NCBI GenBank assembly: GCA_002440235.1
Contig: DJRZ01000050.1
Span: 373-12,055, forward strand
DNA length: 11,683 nt
Origin: Alphaproteobacteria bacterium UBA6347
GTDB lineage: Bacteria > Pseudomonadota > Alphaproteobacteria > CAAGCB01 > CAG-977
Direction of reading: 5' to 3'
Shown here: positions 1 to 5,247 of the stretch, in pieces
How positions within the stretch are numbered: the first letter of the stretch is position 1
Layout of the letters: the number at the start of each line of letters is the position of its first letter
Translations under genes and position numbers: made by a program
The notes under the pieces: generated by a model
The model's input: the letters and a program-made list of their open reading frames with translations, nothing else
Databases searched by the model: none
Told to the model about the DNA's origin: nothing

Positions 1-79
1 TTTTCATTTTTCTCATTTTTTTTTCGTCCGAATATGGTATTCCTTGGTTTATCGGCTATTTTCCTAAGGATTTTTCGTT

Positions 80-1171
80 ATGTCAGCCCCCAAAATCATC
101 AGCAGATATATCATCAGACAGTTCCTTATGTCGTTTTTCGCCGTCGGTTTGACGCTGGGAAGCATCATTTTGCTGTTCGACGTCATCGAACTTTTGAAGA
201 AAGAATCGATTCCATCGTTCGGATTCGGCAACGTTCTGGCTTTGGGACTGCTAAAGCTGCCCAACATGCTGTTGACCGTCCTGCCGTTCATCGTTCTGAT
301 CGCGGCGATCATCGTGTTTTGGCGGCTGACCAAAAGCAGCGAGCTGGTCATTATCCGCGCCGCGGGCGAATCGGTCTGGCAGTTCGTCACGCCGCTGCTG
401 GCGACCTCTTTTATAATAGGGTTGTTTTCCGTAACCGTTTTCAATCCGTTTTCGGCGGCGATGTACAGCAAGTTTCAGCGCATGGACGACGACCGGCGCG
501 GCACGCCGCACATTTCCGCGTCGCAGGGACTGTGGCTGCGCGAACACCGCGACGACAAGATGTACGTCGTTCACGCGGGCGGAATCCGGCAGGAAAAATA
601 CGAACTGACATTGAAAAACGTCAGCATTCTGGAATTTACCGACTCGAACGCCTTTATCAAGCGAATCGACGCGCGCCAAGCCGTTTTGGAAGAAGGATTT
701 TTCAATCTGAGCGACGCGCGAATCTATGAAAACGGGAAAATCATCGTTCATCACGATTCGCTGAAAATTCCGACGGAGCTGACTTTGGGCAAGATTCAGG
801 AAAACTTCGCGTCGCCGGAAACGATTTCGTTTTGGGATCTGCCCGAAATCATCAAGTTCTTCGAAAACTCCGGCTTTTCGGCGCACCCGCACCGTCTGCA
901 CCTGCAATCCCTGCTGGTGTCGCCGTTTTTGCTGATGACGATGATTTTGATCGCCGCCGTGTTTTCGGTCGATCCGAATCAGCGCGCGGGCGGCGGAGCG
1001 TTGAAGATTTCGGCGGCGATCGTCTGCGGATTTCTGCTGTATTTCATGACGCGAATCACCTACGCGATGGGATTCGCCGCCAACCTGCCGATCGTGTTCG
1101 CGACGTGGAGCCCGCCCCTGATTTTCTCATGCATCAGCATTTCAATGCTGCTGCACCGCGAAGACGGCTAG
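80..1171 (+). CDS. lptG: LPS export ABC transporter permease LptG (YjgP/YjgQ family)
   Basis: Inner-membrane permease of the LptB2FG transporter, which extracts lipopolysaccharide from the inner membrane and feeds it to the LptC-LptA bridge. The 363 residues show the family layout: three N-terminal membrane segments (about 14-36, 56-80, 101-121), a periplasmic beta-rich domain (about 125-270) and three C-terminal membrane segments (about 278-297, 308-329, 334-357). The opening, with SRYIIRQFL followed by LLFDVIELLKK, is LptG-like rather than LptF-like. The ATG is preceded by AAGGA at 66-70, 9 nt upstream. LptF usually lies directly upstream; the 79 bases before the start are T-rich and show no recognisable gene end, so lptF is either outside the window or unlinked. 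The TAG stop overlaps the stop of the convergent phosphatase gene. Family certain; LptG over LptF fairly sure. Confidence 0.92.
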   Translation: MSAPKIISRYIIRQFLMSFFAVGLTLGSIILLFDVIELLKKESIPSFGFGNVLALGLLKLPNMLLTVLPFIVLIAAIIVFWRLTKSSELVIIRAAGESVWQFVTPLLATSFIIGLFSVTVFNPFSAAMYSKFQRMDDDRRGTPHISASQGLWLREHRDDKMYVVHAGGIRQEKYELTLKNVSILEFTDSNAFIKRIDARQAVLEEGFFNLSDARIYENGKIIVHHDSLKIPTELTLGKIQENFASPETISFWDLPEIIKFFENSGFSAHPHRLHLQSLLVSPFLLMTMILIAAVFSVDPNQRAGGGALKISAAIVCGFLLYFMTRITYAMGFAANLPIVFATWSPPLIFSCISISMLLHREDG

Positions 1172-1833
1172 GCTTTTTCAATCAGTTCAGGCAGTTTCGT
1201 GAAATCGTCGAACAGCAGTTCGGCGCCGCTTTCCGTCAGCTGAACGCCGCGCGCGGGCGTGCAGTGCGACGCGCCGACGAATCCGAAAGCGCGCATGCCC
1301 GCCGCTTTCGCCCCGACAATGCCCGACGCGCTGTCCTCCACAACCAAGCATTTCCGCGGCGCGACTCGCATTTTATCGGCGGCGTAAAGGAAAATGTCGG
1401 GCGCCGGTTTGCCGTTTTTCACATAGTGCGAACTGAACACCGTTTCGTCGGGAAAGTATTTCCGCAATCCCGTCACGTCCAGACACATGTTCAGCCGTTT
1501 CGGACGGCTGCCCGACGCGATGCAGACGGGCGTTTTCAACAGCGGCATCGTTTCCGCGACCCCGCCCACCGTTTTCAGTTCCTTTGCCATGACCGACTCG
1601 GTGGTTTCGTTGACTTCGTCCAAAAAGCCGTCGGGAATTTCGTAACCGTATTCCCGTTCGATCAGGCGGCAGATCAGCGTGCCGGTCTTGCCCGTGTATT
1701 TTTCCAAAATGTCCTTTGCCGGAACATTCATGCCGTGTTTCGCGAACACGTCCGACCAGATTTGACAGCCCATCGTTTCGCTGTCGACCAAAACGCCGTC
1801 AAAATCAAAAATCACCAAATCAATATTCGACAT
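1168..1833 (-). CDS. HAD-superfamily phosphatase (beta-phosphoglucomutase/YieH-like)
   Basis: Cytoplasmic haloacid-dehalogenase hydrolase of 221 residues, probably acting on a small phosphorylated metabolite; the substrate cannot be read from the sequence. All four motifs are present: motif I DFDGVLVDSE (10-19, nucleophile Asp10 and acid/base Asp12), motif II Ser107 in ASGS, motif III Lys142 in GKPAPD, and motif IV Glu166-Asp167 in VVEDS. The segment between motifs I and II is a helical cap of the beta-phosphoglucomutase type. The ATG at 1833-1831 is chosen because GGAGG lies 5 nt upstream and motif I then falls at the N-terminus; the frame stays open upstream only as antisense of recX. The gene starts inside the last 14 nt of recX, so the two are probably co-transcribed and translationally coupled. 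Family very sure, exact role unknown. Confidence 0.9.
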   Translation of the reverse strand: MSNIDLVIFDFDGVLVDSETMGCQIWSDVFAKHGMNVPAKDILEKYTGKTGTLICRLIEREYGYEIPDGFLDEVNETTESVMAKELKTVGGVAETMPLLKTPVCIASGSRPKRLNMCLDVTGLRKYFPDETVFSSHYVKNGKPAPDIFLYAADKMRVAPRKCLVVEDSASGIVGAKAAGMRAFGFVGASHCTPARGVQLTESGAELLFDDFTKLPELIEKA

Positions 1834-2371
1834 CTTCGCCTCCGTCGCAATTTCCCAACGCCGCGACCGCCGTTTGAAACGAAAAACCCGCGCGCGCCAG
1901 CACCGCCAGATCCTTTTTGCGAAAAGCCGCGCGATCCCGTTCCGGACGAAAAGACCCGATTTTGCGTTTGGCGACCAGCCGCTTTGCCGCTTCGAGATCG
2001 GAATCCGCGTTTTCCGCCGAGTCGCGAGTCGAAAGGACGGAATCCTGCAAATCCGTTTCGACGCCCGCCTGCGACAGCTTTTGCCGGATAAAGCGTTCCG
2101 ACTTGCCCGCTTTTCTGTATTTTTCCGCGGTGGTTTCGGCAAAACGCGAATCGTCGACGTATCCCAGCCGCTTCATTTCCGAAACGACCGATTCGACCCA
2201 TTCCGCCGATTCGGGCGGGACGTCCGCGCCCCCCGCGGCGGCTTTGGCGACGCGGCGGAGTAGCACCCGGCGCAGGTTTCCGGCGGAACTTTCGTACCGC
2301 CCCAAATAATACAAAGCGATATTTGTCAGCCGTTTTTGCGTCACGGGCTTGACGGATCGATTTTCCGACAC
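1820..2371 (-). CDS. recX: Regulatory protein RecX
   Basis: RecX binds RecA filaments and limits their extension, damping recombination and the SOS response. The 183-residue product has RecX helical-repeat landmarks: ALYYLGRYESSAGNLRRVL (19-37), then a repeat with MKRLGYVDDSRFAE (66-79) and RFIRQKLSQAGV (93-104), and a weaker C-terminal repeat around 147-171. The start is GTG at 2371-2369, with AAGGA 7 nt upstream on the minus strand; no in-frame ATG lies nearby. In many bacteria recX follows recA, but here it heads a two-gene unit with a HAD phosphatase, and recA is not in the window. An insert of Ala/Gly/Pro at 43-55 and an acidic tail are poorly conserved regions. Identification rests on motif pattern and length. 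Confidence 0.85.
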   Translation of the reverse strand: MSENRSVKPVTQKRLTNIALYYLGRYESSAGNLRRVLLRRVAKAAAGGADVPPESAEWVESVVSEMKRLGYVDDSRFAETTAEKYRKAGKSERFIRQKLSQAGVETDLQDSVLSTRDSAENADSDLEAAKRLVAKRKIGSFRPERDRAAFRKKDLAVLARAGFSFQTAVAALGNCDGGEDVEY

Positions 2372-2468
2372 GATCTGTTCCTTTCAAAGGTTGCGCGTAT
2401 CGACGCTTATAGCCGAATCTTAAAGTTTTTTAAAGAAAGATGTCACATCATTCGACAAAGAGGTAATC
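2372..2468. promoter_or_regulatory. Divergent recX/hslO intergenic region with tandem TTAAAG repeats
   Basis: This 97-bp gap must hold the promoters for recX (minus) and hslO (plus). It contains TTAAAG twice (2420-2425 and 2430-2435), spaced exactly 10 bp start to start, in an A/T-rich stretch. On the minus strand TATAAG (2413-2408) could be a recX -10 element, with a poor -35. I found no convincing sigma70 or heat-shock-sigma pair for hslO. The hslO Shine-Dalgarno AGAGG is at 2459-2463. Confidence 0.35.
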
Positions 2469-3386
2469 ATGACTGAAAAAACGACCGATGTAATTTGCCC
2501 GTTTTTAATCGACTCCGGATTGTCCCGCGGACAAGCCGTGCGTCTGACCGATTCGCTGGACACGATCATTTCGCAACACGCCTATCCCGAACCGATCGGC
2601 AAACTGGTCGCGCAGGCGGCGGTGCTGACGACGCTGCTGGCGTCGACGATCAAATACGACGGCGTTTTCACTTTGCAGGTTCAGGGCGACGGCGCGGTGT
2701 CCCTGCTGGCGGTCGACATGACGACGGCGGGAACGATCCGCGGCTACGCCCGTTTCGACGGCGAAAAGGTCGAAGCGGCGCGGGCGTCCGTCGAAAAGGA
2801 CGGCGTCCCCGAAACCGCCGCGTATTTCGGCGGCGGCACCCTGTCGTTCAACGTCGAAAACAAGGATCAAAGCTATCAGGGCGTGGTCGCGCTGGACAAA
2901 CCGACGCTGGCGGAATGCGTTTCCGAATATTTCAAACAGTCCGAACAAATCCCGACGGAATTGAAAACCGCCGTCGCCTCGCCCGCCGAAACGGGCAAAG
3001 GCTGGACCGGCGGCGCGGTCATGTTGCAGCGCATGCCGATGGACCGGCAACTGGCGCGCGAATTAAGCGACAAGGAAATCGACGATTTGTGGAACACTTC
3101 CGTCGTTTTACTGCATTCGACGACCGACGCCGAACTGCTGGACGCGTCTCTTTCGCCGGAAAAACTGCTGTACCGTCTGTATCATTTGAACGATTTGCAC
3201 TTTTTTATGCCCAAAACGGTAAAATTCGCTTGCCGTTGTTCGCAAGAAAAGGTAATAGAAATGTTGAGGAAGTTTCCGGAACAGGACAGAAAAGAAATGG
3301 CGGTCGACGGAAAAATCAAGGTGGACTGCCAGTTCTGCGGAAAAAGCTATTCTTTGACGTTAAAAGATTTGGAATCGGAGAAATAA
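2469..3386 (+). CDS. hslO: Redox-activated holdase chaperone Hsp33
   Basis: Cytosolic chaperone that binds unfolding proteins when oxidants such as hypochlorite or peroxide oxidise its zinc-cysteine switch. The 305-residue protein has the N-terminal substrate-binding/dimer domain, including the LLASTIKYDGVFTLQVQGDG region, and a C-terminal redox switch in the form CxC...CxxC: Cys255, Cys257, Cys287 and Cys290. All four zinc ligands are therefore intact. ATG with AGAGG 5 nt upstream fixes the start. The next gene, a lipoprotein, begins 5 nt after the stop, so they are probably one transcript. The gene is divergent from recX; both have stress roles, but shared control is only a guess. Length and motifs are typical of bacterial Hsp33. 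Confidence 0.95.
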   Translation: MTEKTTDVICPFLIDSGLSRGQAVRLTDSLDTIISQHAYPEPIGKLVAQAAVLTTLLASTIKYDGVFTLQVQGDGAVSLLAVDMTTAGTIRGYARFDGEKVEAARASVEKDGVPETAAYFGGGTLSFNVENKDQSYQGVVALDKPTLAECVSEYFKQSEQIPTELKTAVASPAETGKGWTGGAVMLQRMPMDRQLARELSDKEIDDLWNTSVVLLHSTTDAELLDASLSPEKLLYRLYHLNDLHFFMPKTVKFACRCSQEKVIEMLRKFPEQDRKEMAVDGKIKVDCQFCGKSYSLTLKDLESEK

Positions 3387-3391
3387 ACACG

Positions 3392-4093
3392 ATGTCTTTG
3401 AAAATTTCACGTTTGACAGCTTTGACCGCCTGCGTTCTGGGTTTGCAGGCCTGCGGTTCGACCGCGACCTATCAGTACGATCCGCAAACGCAGAACTACG
3501 TCCCCGCGCAGCAGTCGGTCGCCAGCCAGCCGCAGGCATACGCCGAAACGCCTTACGAACCGCGCGCGACGGGCGATTCCCACCCGCTGGTTCCGATGGG
3601 CAAAAAAATCAAACTGAAAGCCGAAGACATCAGATTCATTTCCAGCTACAACCTGCCGACCCGCGCGCCGAACGTCGATCAGCTGATGCTGGTTTATCCC
3701 GAACAGATCATTCACAAATGGGCGACGAACCGCTTTTCCGTCGATAAAACGCCCGACCGCCACGTCCGTTTCATGATCACGGACGCCAGCATTATCGAAG
3801 AACGCATTTACACGGGCGGTTCTTTGGACAAATCGGCGAAACACAGATACTACGGCAGTTTCGCCGTCATGTTGCAGGTGACGGACAGCGAAGGGCGCGT
3901 TTTGTTCGAAACGACAAAAAGGGTTGACACGCGCGATTTTCCGAATACATTAACAGTCGTCGAACAGGACGCTTCGCTGGAAACGCGCGAAAAGCTGTGG
4001 CTGGGAATGACGTACGATTTGCTGAAACGCTTGTCCTACCAGCTGGAAGAGGAACTTTCCATGCCGAGCTTTAACGAGTTCGTCGAAAGATAA
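3392..4093 (+). CDS. Uncharacterised lipoprotein downstream of hslO
   Basis: The 233-residue product has a lipoprotein signal peptide: basic start (Lys4, Arg7), hydrophobic core and lipobox LQAC at 18-21, giving lipidated Cys21. The residue after Cys is Gly, not Asp, so the usual Lol rule predicts outer-membrane sorting, facing the periplasm. A linker rich in Gln, Pro, Ser and Tyr (22-65) leads to a folded domain (about 70-233) with FMITDASIIEERI (127-139), alternating beta-type strands at 152-176, and a C-terminal helix with REKLWLGMTYDLLKRLSYQLEEEL. I cannot name a family; it looks like a small conserved periplasmic fold of unknown function. The start follows CGGAG by 11 nt, a rather long spacing, so coupling to hslO translation is likely. 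The tRNA gene begins 8 nt after the stop, and a promoter-like element lies inside this gene. Confidence 0.85.
   Translation: MSLKISRLTALTACVLGLQACGSTATYQYDPQTQNYVPAQQSVASQPQAYAETPYEPRATGDSHPLVPMGKKIKLKAEDIRFISSYNLPTRAPNVDQLMLVYPEQIIHKWATNRFSVDKTPDRHVRFMITDASIIEERIYTGGSLDKSAKHRYYGSFAVMLQVTDSEGRVLFETTKRVDTRDFPNTLTVVEQDASLETREKLWLGMTYDLLKRLSYQLEEELSMPSFNEFVER
3924..3951 (+). promoter_or_regulatory. Candidate internal sigma70-type promoter ahead of tRNA-Gly
   Basis: A perfect -35 hexamer TTGACA (3924-3929), a 16-bp spacer and TACATT (3946-3951; 4 of 6 to TATAAT) lie in the coding sequence of the lipoprotein gene. The predicted start near 3958 would be about 145 nt upstream of the tRNA. Because the next gene is a tRNA only 8 nt after the stop codon, an independent promoter for it would have to lie inside this CDS. 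Chance occurrence cannot be excluded. Confidence 0.4.
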
Positions 4094-4101
4094 AAACCCG
4101 C

Positions 4102-4175
4102 GCGGGTGTAGCTCAATGGCAGAGCAGCAGCTTCCCAAGCTGAATACGAGGGTTCGATTCCCTTCACCCGCTCCA
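4102..4175 (+). tRNA. tRNA-Gly, anticodon CCC, CCA encoded
   Basis: A complete 74-nt cloverleaf. The acceptor stem GCGGGTG (4102-4108) pairs with CACCCGC (4165-4171), then the discriminator T and an encoded CCA (4173-4175). The D stem is GCTC/GAGC, the T arm is GAGGG-TTCGATT-CCCTT, and the anticodon loop TTCCCAA places CCC at 4134-4136, reading GGG glycine codons. The top pair of the anticodon stem is a G-A mismatch (positions 27-43 in tRNA numbering); the other four pair normally, so the gene looks functional. It sits 8 nt after a protein stop codon, with no room for its own adjacent promoter, and its 3' end runs straight into a terminator, so it is probably the last gene of the hslO unit. 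Confidence 0.96.
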
Positions 4176-4209
4176 ATAAAAAAGACCGCTTCGCGCGGTC
4201 TTTTTTATT
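4175..4209. terminator. Bidirectional rho-independent terminator after tRNA-Gly
   Basis: Perfect hairpin: GACCGC (4184-4189), loop TTCGC, GCGGTC (4195-4200), extended by nine A-T pairs between 4175-4183 and 4201-4209. On the plus strand the GC stem is followed by six T residues, ending the hslO-lipoprotein-tRNA unit. On the minus strand the complementary T tract makes it an equally good terminator for the convergent gene at 5143-4304. The outer A-T arm starts at the last A of the tRNA CCA end. Confidence 0.92.
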
Positions 4210-4275
4210 GAACGGCGAAAACGGAAGAAAACGCGCCGAATTGAAACTTTTTTATCCGCAGGCGCGGCGAATCTT

Positions 4276-4305
4276 GCCGCGGCGGTTCGAAACGCGGCGT
4301 TTTTT
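4276..4305 (+). terminator. Possible second, weaker plus-strand terminator
   Basis: GCCGCG (4276-4281) can pair with CGCGGC (4293-4298) across an 11-nt loop, followed by six T residues (4300-4305) that run over the stop codon of the minus-strand gene. The stem is GC-only but short and the loop long. It could back up the stronger terminator upstream and shield the convergent gene from read-through; it may also be chance in GC-rich DNA. Confidence 0.3.
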
Positions 4306-5143
4306 ACAGCGCGACGTTCATTTTGTTTTGTTTGGCGGCGGCGACTTTGCGCGCGGCTTCGTAGGCGTCCAGCTGGCGCGTCATCGCTTCGGGAAACCAA
4401 GCGGCGGCGGGCGTCGTTTTTTCATTCGATCCCGTCGGCAGCGCGTCGCGGCGGTATCCGAACCCGCCGTCCGAAACCTGCGTTTTAACCGCGTTCACGT
4501 CGACGGGGGAAAAATCCGCCTGTTTTTCCCGCGCGGCTTTCGCCTGCTGCCGCATTTCCTGCATTTTCAGCCGCTTTGTCGCGTCGGCGGCGGTCTGCGG
4601 CTGATTTACACCGTATTTCGTCTGCGCGTCGTGAAACCGCGCCGCCGTGTTCATCGGGAAAACCTTGGCGTCGCCGACGCCCCGCAACGGGCGCGGAGAA
4701 CGCGCCCGTTCGCGTTTTTCGGCTTTGCTTTCGGACATGTTGTACGGCGATCCGTCGATCAGCGTTTTTTTGCTTTTTGTAAATTCGGTGCGCGCGATTT
4801 GATCGTTCAGTCGCGCGCCGGGTTTCGAATCCGCCCCGACGACCAAAGCCGTGATGTCGACCATGCCGCCGCCGGCTGTTTTTTCCGCCGCGGCAACATT
4901 TACCGCCGTTTCGGGGGAAAGCGTCCGGTTGATCAGCGCGACGGGGGCGGCGGGCTTTTCAATTTCCGTTTTTTCCCGTTCGACGACGGACGGTCGAGGC
5001 TGTTCGTCCGCCACCAGCCGCGCGAAAGCGGTTTGCGTTTCGGGCGAATCAAATTCCCGCGCGGGCATGGACGCCAGTTCCGTTTGAAACGTCACGCCGT
5101 CGCGCCAGACCGACATATCGACCGTAAATTCCGTTGAATACAT
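4304..5143 (-). CDS. Hypothetical protein, probably disordered, function unknown
   Basis: The 279-residue product matches no family I recognise. It has no signal peptide, no membrane segment and no cysteine, so it is probably cytoplasmic. The N-terminus (1-45) looks strand/helix forming (YSTEFTVDMSVWRDGVTFQ). Most of 45-180 is polar, charged and rich in Pro, Ala, Lys, Arg and Glu, with a basic patch at 139-154 (KAEKRERARSPRP). Two likely helices follow (182-209 and 253-275). Such composition suits a scaffold, secreted or appendage-related protein, or a linker-rich partner, but none can be chosen. The start at 5143 is preferred over one 27 nt upstream because GGAGG lies 6 nt before it and the upstream ATG has no Shine-Dalgarno. 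Codon use matches the neighbours and the reading frame carries a proper RBS and terminator, supporting a real gene. It is divergent from an atypical OmpR-type regulator. Confidence 0.75.
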   Translation of the reverse strand: MYSTEFTVDMSVWRDGVTFQTELASMPAREFDSPETQTAFARLVADEQPRPSVVEREKTEIEKPAAPVALINRTLSPETAVNVAAAEKTAGGGMVDITALVVGADSKPGARLNDQIARTEFTKSKKTLIDGSPYNMSESKAEKRERARSPRPLRGVGDAKVFPMNTAARFHDAQTKYGVNQPQTAADATKRLKMQEMRQQAKAAREKQADFSPVDVNAVKTQVSDGGFGYRRDALPTGSNEKTTPAAAWFPEAMTRQLDAYEAARKVAAAKQNKMNVAL

Positions 5144-5172
5144 GGCTCGCCTCCGTATTTTATCCGACATAT

Positions 5173-5190
5173 TTTATGCAAAATTTATGC
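5173..5190. repeat. TTTATGC direct repeat, 11-bp period (possible OmpR/PhoB-class site)
   Basis: TTTATGC occurs at 5173-5179 and again at 5184-5190, separated by AAAA. A 7-bp direct repeat with a 4-bp A/T spacer is the known layout of pho boxes and other sites bound head-to-tail by OmpR/PhoB winged-helix dimers. It lies 12 bp upstream of the candidate -35 of the OmpR-type regulator gene and 30 bp upstream of the divergent hypothetical gene's start codon. That it is a binding site is inference. Confidence 0.45.
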
Positions 5191-5202
5191 CAAGAATTTT
5201 AT

Positions 5203-5230
5203 TTGAAAAACAGAAATCGCCCTTTATGAT
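5203..5230 (+). promoter_or_regulatory. Candidate promoter of the OmpR-type regulator gene
   Basis: TTGAAA (5203-5208), 16-bp spacer, TATGAT (5225-5230; 5 of 6 to TATAAT). The predicted start near 5237 gives a very short leader of about 10 nt that just includes the Shine-Dalgarno GGAGG (5238-5242). The -10 element lies inside a perfect inverted repeat. Confidence 0.5.
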
Positions 5231-5238
5231 AAAGGGCG
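5218..5238. promoter_or_regulatory. Perfect 9-bp inverted repeat over the -10 region (operator or RNA hairpin)
   Basis: CGCCCTTTA (5218-5226) and TAAAGGGCG (5230-5238) are exact reverse complements separated by TGA. The dyad covers the candidate -10 and its last base is the first G of the Shine-Dalgarno. If transcription starts downstream near 5237 it can only act as a DNA operator; if transcription starts further upstream, the RNA would form a hairpin abutting the ribosome-binding site. No T tract follows, so it is not a terminator. Confidence 0.55.
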
Positions 5239-5247
5239 GAGGTTGCG

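Noticed and set aside
1..40. T-rich start of the window as a terminator or GAATA/TATTC operator
   Set aside because: A terminator stem would lie outside the window, and the 5-bp arms are too short to stand out from chance.
832..2091. Long plus-strand open frame across the phosphatase and recX genes
   Set aside because: Antisense shadow; composition is Arg/Phe/Pro-rich with no ribosome-binding site and no recognisable domain.
2495..3391. Upstream extension of the lipoprotein reading frame through hslO
   Set aside because: It overlaps hslO in another frame and is Arg/Gly-rich; the signal peptide and lipobox place the real start at 3392.
4096..4107. Short repeat flanking the tRNA as an integration (att) site
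   Set aside because: Only six bases are repeated, both copies lie within or beside the tRNA, and there is no integrase or mobile gene nearby.
3950..4138. Short minus-strand open frame covering the tRNA
   Set aside because: Antisense of the lipoprotein end and the tRNA; nothing supports translation.
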